64,000 nt of DNA, from contig CALDVW010000041.1 of NCBI GenBank assembly GCA_937924405.1, forward strand, positions 60,602 to 124,601, read 5' to 3'. Numbering within the stretch: position 1 is the stretch's first letter; each line of letters opens with the position of its first letter. The translations under genes and the position numbers were made by a program. The notes beneath the pieces were generated by a model. It made no database searches. It was given only the letters and a program-made list of their open reading frames with translations, and was not told the origin of the DNA. This DNA is from an uncultured Lysobacterales bacterium (GTDB lineage: Bacteria > Pseudomonadota > Gammaproteobacteria > Xanthomonadales > SZUA-36). Shown in pieces: positions 18,185-29,198 of this stretch.

Positions 18185-19503
18185 AGGAATTCAGATATCA
18201 GCCGATGTACGTTGACCCGTGCCCCGATCCGGGCACAGAGCAGGTAAGATCCCCCCAGCTTGCGGTGCAGGAATACGGTTTCAGGTGGCGGGGTTCTGAG
18301 TTCACCACGGCTTTTCAGCGCCATATCCAGCCCGGCGTCGCGGGCCCGGACCGCCAGGTCTGAACTACTGAAATCATAAACCCGGTCATACCGGATCGGT
18401 TCGCAAATCAGGCGGATCATATCCAGCAGCCGGCCTGCGTGGCCTGAACTGTCATCCGGATCGAGATAGCCGATTTGTTCAGCATAGTGCCGGACCGCTC
18501 CTTCATCTTCATCGATCAAGGCCCTGGCAATATGTTTATATTGGTCAGTGAATGATTTTTCGAAGGTGACCGTGGAACCAAAATCCAGCAGCACTATGCG
18601 GTCTTCTTCAGGTTGATACAGGTAGTTGGCAAAATTCGGATCCGTTTGCATGGTCCGGAATTCGAACAGTTCCCTGAACAGCAGATGTTCGAGCAGGGTT
18701 CCGACGCTGTCACGCAGTTTCTGTGAAACACCCTTTTCCCCCAGGGACTCCAACGGTTCGCCGCTGACATAATCCATTGCCAGAATGCGCCTGGTCGTCA
18801 GGTCTTCATGCACTTTTGGAACGACAAACCTTGCTTCATCCCGGACCAGTTCGCGGTAATCACGCAGGTATTTCGCCTCGACGATGTAATCCGCTTCCTG
18901 TTTCAGTTGGCGCTTTGTCTCGGCAACGATGCCGCTAATGTCCATTTCCACTGGCAGCACATTGGCCAGGCGCATGAACATGGCCATGTTGTCGACGTCA
19001 CTGTTGATGCTCTTGGCGACACCGGGATACTGGATTTTCAGAGCCAGGTCACGCCCGTCCCTGGTTGTGGCACGATGAACCTGGCCGATCGAGGCGGCAG
19101 CCATCGGCTGGAAATCAAATTTTTCAAAACGGGTTTCCCACCCTTTGCCATATTCCCGGCCCATCACGCGACGAATCTGTGTGTCCGGCATGGTATTGGC
19201 CGAGTCGCGTAGTATCGCGAGGGCGTCGGAAAATTCCCGCGGGAGTATATCGGCGCCTTCCATGGACAGAATCTGTCCCATTTTCATGGCGGCGCCCCTC
19301 ATTCCGGCCAGCCGCTTGGCCAGCTTCTGGGCATTGGCGGCAGTCAGAAACACGTTGACAGCGTCTTCGGGTGTAATTCCTGTGAGGCGCTTGACGCCTT
19401 CGGTCATGCCGCCAACCGCCATTTCGCCTGCCGTAAGACCAATTCGGACCAGGCGGCCCAGGCGCGTGGTGGGCACACGTGACTTGCGGGAATTCATCTG
19501 CAT
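18181..19503 (-). CDS. ABC1/UbiB-family atypical kinase
   Basis: The 440-residue protein is an ADCK3-like member of the ABC1 family, which supports ubiquinone or other lipid metabolism and has ATPase activity. The N-terminal helix carries the diagnostic KxGQ motif ([16 protein letters not shown], around residue 70). The Ala-rich loop motif is ASIGQVHRA (around 138), the catalytic region contains [14 protein letters not shown], and the metal-binding DFGS follows in [11 protein letters not shown] (around 300). There is no C-terminal membrane pair as in enteric UbiB, so it is probably a soluble homologue. It stands last in a minus-strand set after a lipoprotein gene. A coq7 gene lies elsewhere in the window. 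Confidence 0.9.
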   Translation of the reverse strand: MQMNSRKSRVPTTRLGRLVRIGLTAGEMAVGGMTEGVKRLTGITPEDAVNVFLTAANAQKLAKRLAGMRGAAMKMGQILSMEGADILPREFSDALAILRDSANTMPDTQIRRVMGREYGKGWETRFEKFDFQPMAAASIGQVHRATTRDGRDLALKIQYPGVAKSINSDVDNMAMFMRLANVLPVEMDISGIVAETKRQLKQEADYIVEAKYLRDYRELVRDEARFVVPKVHEDLTTRRILAMDYVSGEPLESLGEKGVSQKLRDSVGTLLEHLLFRELFEFRTMQTDPNFANYLYQPEEDRIVLLDFGSTVTFEKSFTDQYKHIARALIDEDEGAVRHYAEQIGYLDPDDSSGHAGRLLDMIRLICEPIRYDRVYDFSSSDLAVRARDAGLDMALKSRGELRTPPPETVFLHRKLGGSYLLCARIGARVNVHRLISEFL

Positions 19504-19516
19504 ATTCTAGTCCCTG

Positions 19517-20263
19517 CTAAAGGGTTACCTTCATCGAAATCTTCTTTTCAATGAAATCCGTCCGGGTCTCGAAGTGCGAATAACGGGAAGACATACGCTC
19601 CAACTGGTTGCCCGTGTGATCGAACCAGACGGTGAAACTGGCGGTCACCGGATCCGGCTGGTCACTCCTGAGCCGGTATTCATAGTAAAAGCTGCCGTCC
19701 TTTGCATCATGCACCAGCGGCGGGCCGAGCCAATCGAGTATTTCCAGCCGGTCGGGTAATTCCTCCAGATCCTGATCGGATATGTCCAGATCCAGGTTCC
19801 GGGTTGTATAGGTCCAGCCGGTCTCACAAAAGTTCTGTGCAGCGGAATTTATGGCGTCCCTGTCGAGGATTTCCGGGTTGATCACCGTGCTGAAAGCCGG
19901 ATCGAAGCGAACATTCATCAACTTGAACTCATCGGCCATCCGGTCAAATTCAAGTTCCACGAAGAAATCTTCCTCCGGCCCTCCAGAGACCTTTTCGATT
20001 ACGTATATCATGGACAGATGGTCATCGGATCGAACCGACCGGGTCGGTGGAGCGCCGGCCAGCCAGATGATGTCCTTTTCGAGTAAAACCGGGTTTTTGA
20101 ATACGAAACCGCTTGAAACGTCGAACTCGAACCCGAAATTGGCATCAAAATCACAAAACTGATCCCTGACTTCGACCACCCGGTTGATCAGGCAACCGTT
20201 CAGGGTCAACGCCAGGCAAGCGGCGCCTGTGCTCAGGACTACCTTTTGTATTGGTCTACTCAA
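19517..20263 (-). CDS. hypothetical lipoprotein
   Basis: I do not recognise this family. The TTG at 20263 is preceded by GGGGAAA at a proper distance and gives LSRPIQKVVLSTGAACLALTLNGC, a lipoprotein signal with lipobox LNGC (Cys24); the longer open frame overlaps the neighbouring gene. The mature part of about 225 residues is acidic, with short strands and two further Cys (QFCDFDANFG and NFCETGW). No known catalytic motif is visible. Spacing to the phosphodiesterase gene upstream is 100 bases and to the ABC1 kinase downstream 13 bases, so it could be co-transcribed with either. Function unknown. Confidence 0.7.
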   Translation of the reverse strand: MSRPIQKVVLSTGAACLALTLNGCLINRVVEVRDQFCDFDANFGFEFDVSSGFVFKNPVLLEKDIIWLAGAPPTRSVRSDDHLSMIYVIEKVSGGPEEDFFVELEFDRMADEFKLMNVRFDPAFSTVINPEILDRDAINSAAQNFCETGWTYTTRNLDLDISDQDLEELPDRLEILDWLGPPLVHDAKDGSFYYEYRLRSDQPDPVTASFTVWFDHTGNQLERMSSRYSHFETRTDFIEKKISMKVTL

Positions 20264-20363
20264 TGAATTTCCCCGCTGGTGATTCGCCGGTCTATTCTGG
20301 GCAGGGTGGAGCATCAAATCTTGCCCTCGCCGGACAAAAACATGACCGCCGGGGGAGGGCGAA

Positions 20364-21323
20364 TCAGCTTCGAGGGGGAAGCACTGCCAGGACCTGGTCC
20401 GGATGATCGGTGAATACACCGTCCAGGCCGGTATTCGCAGTCAGCAAATCGAGTGCCTTGCCGATTCCGCCGATTTCATCGGGAATCTGGTCAGCACGCA
20501 GTGTATAAGCGTGAACAAAGAGTCCAAATTCATGCGCTAACGGCACTAAATCTGATATATCAGTTGAATTATTCGTAGATAATTCAAGAATGTGTAGTAT
20601 CCATGGGCCAATACCGTCGGCAAACCGGCTGACTTCCCGCAGTCCTTCGCGGGTTCGCAGAAAATCGAATTCCGTGTCGCTTTCTTTCCAGCTGTTTTCA
20701 CCAATCAGCTGAACGAGTTTCAAATCGGTTTCCAATTCGAATCGGGCGCGCTTGAGGGCCTCCATGTCGAAACTTTGCAGGCAGGCATTGTCTGATCTGG
20801 ACTGGTAGCCGTGCGCGGCCAGTGCACGAATGGTTTCCCCGAGAATATCCTGTCCGTTTTCAGCATGCCAGGCAGGCGCTTTCGGTTCGATATAGAGCCC
20901 GATGTTCCTGCCGCTCGAACGGTTCAGGCCCCGGATCAGTTCTGCTTCTTCTGCAAAGGCAGGAATCCGGAACAGGGCTTTGTCCGGCGGAAAGCGGTCG
21001 GGAAAAGCAGGGCTTCCGTCCGGATTCACGCGTTCGTGAACCCGTAAACCGCGTATTTCTTCGAGACTGAAATCGATGGCATAGAAGCGTCCGTCTTCAC
21101 GATGCCGGCCCGGATACCGTTGTCGGACGTCGGTAACAGCCTCGAGGCTCAGATCGTGCAGCACGATCAGTTGGCTGTCTTGGGTGAGCACCACGTCCAA
21201 CTCGATAAAATCTACCCCCATGGCGTGAGCCATGGCCGCGCTCTCCAGTGTATGTTCCGGCAGGTAACCCGAGGCGCCACGGTGGGCAATGACCGTGAAA
21301 TTGCTCAAATCAGACGATTCCAA
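20364..21323 (-). CDS. glycerophosphodiester phosphodiesterase
   Basis: The enzyme hydrolyses glycerophosphodiesters to glycerol-3-phosphate and an alcohol. The GDPD TIM-barrel motifs are clear: His14-Arg15 in IAHRGASGYLPEHT, metal ligands Glu41 and Asp43 in IELDVVLTQD and the catalytic His56 in VLHDLSLE. The length of 319 residues and the insert after strand 2 (RYPGRHREDGRFYAIDF) resemble periplasmic GlpQ, but there is no signal peptide at the chosen ATG, so it is probably cytoplasmic. It follows sat-cysC by 4 bases and is probably in the same transcript; no functional link to sulfate activation is evident. Confidence 0.9.
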   Translation of the reverse strand: MESSDLSNFTVIAHRGASGYLPEHTLESAAMAHAMGVDFIELDVVLTQDSQLIVLHDLSLEAVTDVRQRYPGRHREDGRFYAIDFSLEEIRGLRVHERVNPDGSPAFPDRFPPDKALFRIPAFAEEAELIRGLNRSSGRNIGLYIEPKAPAWHAENGQDILGETIRALAAHGYQSRSDNACLQSFDMEALKRARFELETDLKLVQLIGENSWKESDTEFDFLRTREGLREVSRFADGIGPWILHILELSTNNSTDISDLVPLAHEFGLFVHAYTLRADQIPDEIGGIGKALDLLTANTGLDGVFTDHPDQVLAVLPPRS

Positions 21324-21327
21324 TGGT

Positions 21328-23040
21328 TTACTTGAGGTAACCGAGTTTCTCCAGGGTAATCAGAACACGATGGGCGGCCAGATCCGGGCTCAATTGCTCG
21401 GTGTCGATGACGATTTCCGCGTTTTCGGGAGCCTCATAGGGATCGTCGATTCCGGTAAAGCCCTTGATAATGCCGGCACGGGCTTTGGCATAGAGCCCTT
21501 TACGGTCACGCTTTTCACATACTTCGATGGGCGTCGAGACAAAAACCTCTATAAACCCGCCCAGCGGGCTGATTATTTCCCGGACCTGTCTGCGCATATT
21601 GGTATATGGCGCGATGGGTGCACAGATTGCAATGCCGCGATTCTTGGTGATTTCGCTCGCCACGTATCCAATGCGCTGGATATTCAGGTCCCGGTGTTCT
21701 TTTGAGAAAGTCAGTTCGCTGGAAAGGTTTTTACGCACAACGTCGCCATCCAGCAAAGTGACCGGCCGGGAACCGATCTCGAGTAGCTTGACCATCAGGG
21801 CATTGGCGATCGTTGACTTTCCTGAACCGGAAAGTCCGGTAAAAAACACGGTGAAGCCCTGTTCGTGCCTGGGCGGGTGGGCGCGGCGGAGTTCTTCTAC
21901 CACCCGGGGAAAAGAGAACCACTCAGGAATTTCCAGGCCTTCCAAGAGGCGCCGCCGGAATTCGGTGGCGGACAGGTTCAGCACCTTGTCGTTCGGTTCG
22001 GTTTCATCTGCCGTCATGAACTCGGCCTTGTTTTCCACGTAAACCACCGTCCCGAAGGGCACCATGGTGATATCGAGCTCTTTTTCATGTTGCCTGAACA
22101 GATCCTGTGCTTCGTACGGACCATAAAACGGCTCGCCATTCGAATCATTGCCTGGTCCGCCGTGATCACGCCCGACAATGAGATGGGTGCATCCATAGTT
22201 CTTGCGTATGATTGCGTGCCACAGGGTCTCGCGCGGCCCGGCCATGCGCATGGCCAGGTTGAGCAGACTCAAGGTAGTGGTCTGGTCCGGGTACTCGTCC
22301 AGGATGTGTTCGTAACAGCGAACCCGGGTGAAATGATCGATGTCTCCCGGCTTCGTCATTCCAATAACCGGATGCAGCAGCAGGTTGGCGTCCGCGTCGC
22401 GCGCGGCCCGGAAGGTCAGTTCCTGGTGAGCGCGGTGCATCGGGTTGCGGGTCTGGAACGCCACGACCTTGCGCCAGCCCAGTTTGCGGAAGCGGCCACG
22501 CAATTCGGATGGGGTGTCGCGAAGCAATTTGAAATCGTAAAACGTTGGCGGCTCCACACCATGTACTCGCCCTCCCAGGTAAACCGGGCCGGCACTATGG
22601 AACAGGTAGTTGACGCCCGGATGCACATCGTCTGAAGTGCCGAACACTCGCTCTGCTTCGCTTTTCTTGTCGGGTGTCCAGATGTCAGAAACGGCCATTG
22701 TGGCAATCAGAACTCCTTCCTGGTCGCGCAGGGCGATCAGGTCGCCGGAGTTGATGCCGTTGGCGAAATCCGCGCTGACATCGAGCGTGATGGGCAGGGG
22801 CCAGAGCACCCCACTTTGCAGACGCATTTCGTCGCAGACTTTTTCGTAGTCTGTTTCCTCCAGGAATCCTTCCAGCGGCGAAAAGGCGCCGTTCAGGATC
22901 AGGTCCAGGTCGCAGATCTGGCGCGGGGTCAGGTCCCAGGAAGCATATTCGCCGGCTTCTGATTTTACTTCGTCGGCCTGGTGCTCAGGCAGATACAATT
23001 CCTTGAGCTCACCACCATGCGGCTGTTTAAACGCGCCCAT
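21328..23040 (-). CDS. bifunctional sulfate adenylyltransferase / adenylylsulfate kinase
   Basis: This fused enzyme makes PAPS from sulfate and two ATP. The N-terminal PUA-like and ATP sulfurylase parts (residues 1-390) carry QTRNPMHRAH (around 195-204), GRDHGGPG and a third ATP motif (LNLSATEFRRRL). The C-terminal APS kinase (about 395-570) has Walker A GLSGSGKST and the DGD substrate loop (LLDGDVVRKN). This Sat-CysC order is the homo-oligomeric type, unlike the CysDN plus CysC system of enteric bacteria. No PAPS reductase or sulfotransferase is nearby, so whether PAPS feeds assimilation or sulfation cannot be said. It starts a minus-strand group with the phosphodiesterase gene. Confidence 0.93.
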   Translation of the reverse strand: MGAFKQPHGGELKELYLPEHQADEVKSEAGEYASWDLTPRQICDLDLILNGAFSPLEGFLEETDYEKVCDEMRLQSGVLWPLPITLDVSADFANGINSGDLIALRDQEGVLIATMAVSDIWTPDKKSEAERVFGTSDDVHPGVNYLFHSAGPVYLGGRVHGVEPPTFYDFKLLRDTPSELRGRFRKLGWRKVVAFQTRNPMHRAHQELTFRAARDADANLLLHPVIGMTKPGDIDHFTRVRCYEHILDEYPDQTTTLSLLNLAMRMAGPRETLWHAIIRKNYGCTHLIVGRDHGGPGNDSNGEPFYGPYEAQDLFRQHEKELDITMVPFGTVVYVENKAEFMTADETEPNDKVLNLSATEFRRRLLEGLEIPEWFSFPRVVEELRRAHPPRHEQGFTVFFTGLSGSGKSTIANALMVKLLEIGSRPVTLLDGDVVRKNLSSELTFSKEHRDLNIQRIGYVASEITKNRGIAICAPIAPYTNMRRQVREIISPLGGFIEVFVSTPIEVCEKRDRKGLYAKARAGIIKGFTGIDDPYEAPENAEIVIDTEQLSPDLAAHRVLITLEKLGYLK

Positions 23041-23076
23041 TATCCATCCTCGAAATGTTTGTCCATCAATTTAACT

Positions 23077-24444
23077 TTACACATAATCGAAACGCCCCGT
23101 GAAGTGGCGCAGTGCTGGTGGCTGCCGGACGAATTTCATGCCTCGTAAGCTCTCGCGGCTCTCGAAAACCCCGGTAACCACCTCGACCACGTAGTCCATA
23201 TGGGCCTGCGTGTACATGCGTCTCGGAATGGCCAGCCTGACCAGGTCCATGTGGGCGGGCTCCTCCATGCCGTCCGGACGGAGGCCGAACATCGCTGTGC
23301 CGATTTCGCAACCACGGATTCCGCCCTGCCGGTAAAGCTCCACGGCCAGAGACTGCCCCGGATATTGCAGTGGCGGAATATGCGGCAAAAACCGTCGGGC
23401 GTCAATGTATACGGCGTGGCCGCCCGCCGGCTTCATGATCGGAACACCGGCCTCTGAGATGTGCCGGGCCACGTATTGGGTGGAAGCAATGCGATAGCGC
23501 AGATAATCTTCTTGCACTACTTCCTCGAGCCCAACTGCGATGGCATCCAGATCGCGCCCGGACAGGCCGCCATAGGTCGAAAATCCCTCGGTCAGGATTA
23601 GCCGGTTACGGCATTCTACGGCCCAGTCTTCGTTATTCATCGCCAGCCATCCACCGATGTTGGAGAGGCCGTCCTTCTTGGCGCTCATGGTGCAGCCGTC
23701 GGCATAGGAAAACATTTCGCGAACTATGTCGATCACCGGCTTGTCGGCATAGCCCCGTTCCCGCAGCTTGATGAACCAGGCGTTCTCGGCAAAACGGCAC
23801 GCGTCGATGAACAGGGGAATGTCGTAGCGATCACAGATTTCACGCGTCTGCCGTATGTTTTCCATGGATACCGGTTGGCCGCCGCCAGAGTTGTTGGTCA
23901 CGGTGAGCATGCACAGCGGGATTGTTTCCGCGCCGCGTTCCCTGATGAACCGGTCGAGAGCGGCGATATCCATATTGCCTTTGAAAGGGTGTTCGGTTTC
24001 CGGTTGCCGGCCTTCTTCGATCACCAGGTCCACCGCGGCTGCGCCCTGGGACTCCACATTGGCCCGGGTGGTATCGAAATGCGTATTGTTTGGGATCGCG
24101 TGTGACGCATTGGCAACAACCGTGAACAGGATACTTTCAGCTGCTCTGCCCTGATGCGTGGGTATCAGGTACTTGAACGGCATAAGATGCTCCACCGCCT
24201 TTTTGAAACGATAGAAAGACGGGCTTCCGGCATACGATTCATCGCCTTCCATCAAGGCCCCCCACTGTCGCGCGCTCATGCTGGACGTGCCTGAATCGGT
24301 CAGCAGGTCGATCAGAACATCATCAGAGTGCAGGGTGAACAGGTTGTAGTAGGCATCCTTCAGGCATTGTTCGCGTTCTTCCACGGACGTCATGCGAATC
24401 GGTTCGACGGACTTGATACGAAAGGGTTCGATAATGGTTTTCAT
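23077..24444 (-). CDS. tnaA: tryptophanase (beta-eliminating lyase)
   Basis: A PLP enzyme that should split tryptophan to indole, pyruvate and ammonia. It has the family start [45 protein letters not shown] and the PLP-lysine segment SAKKDG (around residue 255). Two features favour tryptophanase over tyrosine phenol-lyase. HFDTTR has the Asp of TnaA's FFDTTQ where TPL has Thr, and GIRGCEIGT lacks the Arg that TPL uses to hold the phenol hydroxyl (SMERG). The tail PPALRHFTGRF also matches TnaA. Length is 455 residues. An Lrp/AsnC regulator gene lies 8 bases upstream on the same strand. There is no tnaC-like leader with Trp codons or TnaB permease nearby. Specificity is inference from these residues. 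Confidence 0.85.
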   Translation of the reverse strand: MKTIIEPFRIKSVEPIRMTSVEEREQCLKDAYYNLFTLHSDDVLIDLLTDSGTSSMSARQWGALMEGDESYAGSPSFYRFKKAVEHLMPFKYLIPTHQGRAAESILFTVVANASHAIPNNTHFDTTRANVESQGAAAVDLVIEEGRQPETEHPFKGNMDIAALDRFIRERGAETIPLCMLTVTNNSGGGQPVSMENIRQTREICDRYDIPLFIDACRFAENAWFIKLRERGYADKPVIDIVREMFSYADGCTMSAKKDGLSNIGGWLAMNNEDWAVECRNRLILTEGFSTYGGLSGRDLDAIAVGLEEVVQEDYLRYRIASTQYVARHISEAGVPIMKPAGGHAVYIDARRFLPHIPPLQYPGQSLAVELYRQGGIRGCEIGTAMFGLRPDGMEEPAHMDLVRLAIPRRMYTQAHMDYVVEVVTGVFESRESLRGMKFVRQPPALRHFTGRFDYV

Positions 24445-24452
24445 GGTTTGGA

Positions 24453-24935
24453 TTATTCCTTGGTATTGCCCGGCCAGATCGGCAGAGCAGTTGTGTATTT
24501 GACCCGGCGAAGAGCAAAACTGGAGCTCGCGGAGTGCACACTGGGGTGATCCAGGATCATGGTATTCAGAAAATCATTGTAGGAGTCCATATCTCTTGAA
24601 ATGATCAGTAAAACGTAGTCCCTGTCTCCGGAAACCGAATAGCACTCCATCACTTCCGGTAGCCCTTCCACGTGAGCTTCAAATTTCTCACGGGTCCGAT
24701 CGGAGTGTTTCACCATGCTCACCGACAGCATGACGTGAATCTGGAACCCCAGGCCTTTCGGGTTCAGCAACGCGACTTTTCCTTCGATCAGTCCGGCCTC
24801 CTCGATTTCCCGGATCCGGCGCCAGACAGAGGTCCGGGACTTGCCTGAAAGTTCAGCAAGATCGATCTGGCTGAGGGTTGTGTCTTTTTGCATTGCATCC
24901 AGCAAGCGGCGGTCTGATCGTGTCAGTTGTGACAT
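24453..24935 (-). CDS. Lrp/AsnC-family transcriptional regulator
   Basis: The 160-residue protein has an N-terminal winged helix-turn-helix (LTRSDRRLLDAMQKD, then TLSQIDLAELSGKSRTSVWRRIREIEEAG) and a C-terminal RAM/ACT-like ligand and oligomerisation domain ending SFALRRVKYTTALPI. The gene lies directly before tnaA on the same strand and is divergent from the tyrosine phenol-lyase gene, so it probably senses an aromatic amino acid and controls both sides. The 159-base region between the two divergent starts is AT-rich and is the likely binding region. Only family and position support the regulatory target. Confidence 0.9.
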   Translation of the reverse strand: MSQLTRSDRRLLDAMQKDTTLSQIDLAELSGKSRTSVWRRIREIEEAGLIEGKVALLNPKGLGFQIHVMLSVSMVKHSDRTREKFEAHVEGLPEVMECYSVSGDRDYVLLIISRDMDSYNDFLNTMILDHPSVHSASSSFALRRVKYTTALPIWPGNTKE

Positions 24936-26483
<1,548 letters not shown>

Positions 26484-26529
26484 GCAGGGCCGGATTGACT
26501 ATATTAGAAGAGAGAACCTGGAGAAACTC

Positions 26530-27612
26530 ATGGCAGATTTGTATGACAACCCGATGGGGCTCGACGGCTTTGAATTCGTTGAATTCGCATCGCCCGAGCC
26601 CGGCGTGCTCGAGCCGCTGTTCGAAACATTGGGCTTTACCGAGGTGGCAAAACACCGCTCGAAGGAAGTCACGCTGTGGCGGCAGGGTGGCATCAATTTC
26701 ATCATCAACAATGAAAAAGGCAACTACGTCTCTTACTTTGCTGAAGAGCATGGGCCCTGTGCCTGCGGCATGGCGTTTCGAGTGGCGGATTCGCACAAGG
26801 CCTATGCGCTTGCGCTGGAGAAGGGCGCTCAGCCCATCGATATTCCCGCCGGGCCGATGGAGTTGCGGCTTCCGGCCATCAAGGGCATCGGCGGTGCACC
26901 GCTGTACCTGATAGATCGCTACGAGGAAGGAAAGAGCATCTACGACATTGATTTTAAATTTCATGAGGGCGTGGATCGGTATCCCGAGGGTTGCGGATTT
27001 GACCTGATCGACCATCTCACACACAACGTGTACCGGGGCCGGATGGAATACTGGGCAAATTTCTATGAACGCCTTTTCAATTTCAGGGAAATCCGCTATT
27101 TCGACATCAAGGGCGAGTACACCGGCCTGCTATCCAAGGCCATGACAGCGCCGGACGGAAAAATCCGGATTCCGCTCAACGAAGAGGCAACACAGGGCAG
27201 CGGACAGATCGAGGAGTTCCTGATGCAGTACAACGGCGAGGGAATCCAGCACATAGCCCTGATTTGTGATGATCTGCTGACCTGCTGGGATCGCCTGAAG
27301 GAAAAAGGTGTCCCGTTCATGTCAGCGCCGCCGGAAACTTATTACGAGATGCTGGATGAACGACTGCCGGGGCATGGCGAGCCGGTCGATGAATTGAAGG
27401 CGCGCGGCATTTTGCTGGACGGATCAACCGAGGAGGGAGATCCGCGCCTGTTGCTGCAGATTTTCTCGGAAACGATGATCGGCCCGGTATTTTTCGAATT
27501 CATCCAGCGCAAGAAGGACGAAGGTTTTGGAGAGGGTAATTTCACCGCCCTGTTCGAATCGATGGAGCGCGACCAGATTCGCCGCGGTGTACTGAGCGCA
27601 GAAGAGTCATGA
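26530..27612 (+). CDS. hppD: 4-hydroxyphenylpyruvate dioxygenase
   Basis: This iron enzyme turns 4-hydroxyphenylpyruvate into homogentisate. The 360-residue protein has two vicinal-oxygen-chelate halves. The iron ligands are visible in the second half: His in [14 protein letters not shown] (around residue 162), His in [11 protein letters not shown] (around 240) and Glu in [11 protein letters not shown] (around 322). The start ATG has GGAGAAACTC before it. Homogentisate dioxygenase and the later enzymes are not in the window. Homogentisate can also be oxidised to pyomelanin, so this gene may have more than one use. It ends 14 bases before a large nested palindrome that could serve as its transcript end. 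Confidence 0.94.
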   Translation: MADLYDNPMGLDGFEFVEFASPEPGVLEPLFETLGFTEVAKHRSKEVTLWRQGGINFIINNEKGNYVSYFAEEHGPCACGMAFRVADSHKAYALALEKGAQPIDIPAGPMELRLPAIKGIGGAPLYLIDRYEEGKSIYDIDFKFHEGVDRYPEGCGFDLIDHLTHNVYRGRMEYWANFYERLFNFREIRYFDIKGEYTGLLSKAMTAPDGKIRIPLNEEATQGSGQIEEFLMQYNGEGIQHIALICDDLLTCWDRLKEKGVPFMSAPPETYYEMLDERLPGHGEPVDELKARGILLDGSTEEGDPRLLLQIFSETMIGPVFFEFIQRKKDEGFGEGNFTALFESMERDQIRRGVLSAEES

Positions 27613-27626
27613 TGGATGGTGCCAAA

Positions 27627-27731
27627 AGCGGTATCGGATAGCTGTCTTCAGGACACGTTCGAGACATCCCTGTGCACTCTTCGGCTGTTCCCGACAGCCG
27701 AAGGTCCTGAAGACAGCTATCCGACACCGCT
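27627..27731. repeat. nested intergenic palindrome (28-bp arms enclosing a 10-bp hairpin)
   Basis: Outer arms at 27627-27654 and 27704-27731 are inverted copies of 28 bp with one mismatch. Inside, a perfect 10-bp hairpin CTTCGGCTGT (27679-27688) / ACAGCCGAAG (27694-27703) has a 5-base TCCCG loop and abuts the right arm. Together they fill most of the 197-base gap between hppD and the acyltransferase gene. The layout resembles intergenic palindromic repeats (REP or MITE-like families) seen in many gammaproteobacterial genomes. It could act as a terminator or RNA stabiliser. No second copy was noticed in this window. Confidence 0.8.
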
Positions 27732-27809
27732 TCAGAATGTTCATCTCTCGATGGGTAACGGTTGACCTATGCCAGTTCCGGAGCTTCAGCCCATCGTTAA
27801 AATACCGGC

Positions 27810-29198
27810 ATGACCAGGCTTTCCACCATCGACGGCGGTTTCCTGCTGACCGAATCGCACCATAGCCCCAAACACGTCGGCGGGCTGCAGATCTTTCGCC
27901 TGCCCAAAGGCAAAGGATCCGCCTGGTTGCGGTCACTGCTGGGAGAAATGAGGCAGGTCGAACCCGGCTTCCCATTCAACCAGAAACTGAAGAGCGGGGC
28001 CGGACCCCTGTACGAACTGGAAACCGATGATCACTTCGAGATCGATTACCATGTCAGGCACACTGTACTGCCCGGCCCCGGCAGCGATGAGCAGCTGGTG
28101 GAAGTATTATCGCGCATGCACGCCAACTTGCTTGACAGGGAGCGTCCCCTGTGGGAGTTCCACCTGGTGGAGGGCTTGTCCAAGCGGCGTTTTGCTTTCT
28201 ATTTCAAGGTCCACCACGCTCTGGCTGACGGAATCACGATTGGCCGCTGGTATGAACAGTCCGGATCGACGTCTCCTGACAACATGAAAGTCGTGCCTAT
28301 GTGGGCAGGCTCTGGTGAGCCGGCAGAGCAAGTAGACGACGATGTTGATCTTGTGCAGCTGATTCTTGATGGTGTGAAGTTCCTGGGTGGAGGCGTTAAG
28401 ACAGCCGCCGGGCTTTCGGCCCTGGCTGCAAAACTCGTTCAGCGTCGATTTTTCGAGGGGGATTCAAAAATCGCGCTGCCCCTGTCGGCACCCAAAACTT
28501 CTATCAACGTAGTCCCCGGTGCGGCTCGGAAGATTTCGTTCGCGTCCTATCCTCTCGAGGACCTGCGAGCGATTGGAAAATCACAGGCTGGCACCATCAA
28601 CGACGTGGTCATGGCCATGTGCGATATGGCCTTGAGCCGCTATTTTCGTGAGCATGACGACACACCGGAAGGACCGCTGGTGGCTTACATGCCGATCAGT
28701 ATCCGCACGGAAGACGAGGACGGGGAAGGCAATCTCGTCACCCTGCTGCAGGTCAAGCTGGCATCCAGCCACAAGGATCCCATTACCTCACTGAACGAGG
28801 TGATGGAGTCCATCGTTTCGGCGCGGGAGGTTTATTCCGGTGCATCGCGGGCAGTCTTGCAGTATTACGCCCTGGTGGTCGCCCTGCTGTCCCTGTTCGA
28901 GGAGGTTCTGAGACTGGACAAAATCCTGCATCCGGTCGACAACCTGGTCATTTCCAATGTGCCGGGGCCAAGAGAGCGAATGTACTTCAAGGGCGCTGTG
29001 CAGTTGTCCATCTATCCCGTCAGCACCCTGCCGCCGATGACCGCTTTGAACGTAACCGCCTGCAGTTATGCCGGCACCATGTTTTTCGGTCTGACTGCGG
29101 GGCGTACCGCCATACCCGATCTTCCGGTTCTCACTTCCTACATGGATGATGCTTTCCTGGAACTGGCCGAAGCCAGCGGCGTGACCGTCACTCCTTGA
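27810..29198 (+). CDS. wax ester synthase / diacylglycerol acyltransferase (WS/DGAT) family
   Basis: The enzyme joins an acyl-CoA to a long alcohol or a diacylglycerol to make storage wax esters or triacylglycerol. The 462-residue protein has the condensing motif HHALADG at about residues 135-141, preceded by RPLWEFHLVEG. The C-terminal domain has the family's NDVVMAMCDMALSRYF, the VPGPRERMYFKGA motif and YAGTMFFGLTAG. No signal peptide is visible; such enzymes associate with the inner membrane. The stop is followed immediately by the nitroreductase ATG (zero spacing), so the two are probably coupled. It opens a plus-strand run through nadA. Confidence 0.92.
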   Translation: MTRLSTIDGGFLLTESHHSPKHVGGLQIFRLPKGKGSAWLRSLLGEMRQVEPGFPFNQKLKSGAGPLYELETDDHFEIDYHVRHTVLPGPGSDEQLVEVLSRMHANLLDRERPLWEFHLVEGLSKRRFAFYFKVHHALADGITIGRWYEQSGSTSPDNMKVVPMWAGSGEPAEQVDDDVDLVQLILDGVKFLGGGVKTAAGLSALAAKLVQRRFFEGDSKIALPLSAPKTSINVVPGAARKISFASYPLEDLRAIGKSQAGTINDVVMAMCDMALSRYFREHDDTPEGPLVAYMPISIRTEDEDGEGNLVTLLQVKLASSHKDPITSLNEVMESIVSAREVYSGASRAVLQYYALVVALLSLFEEVLRLDKILHPVDNLVISNVPGPRERMYFKGAVQLSIYPVSTLPPMTALNVTACSYAGTMFFGLTAGRTAIPDLPVLTSYMDDAFLELAEASGVTVTP

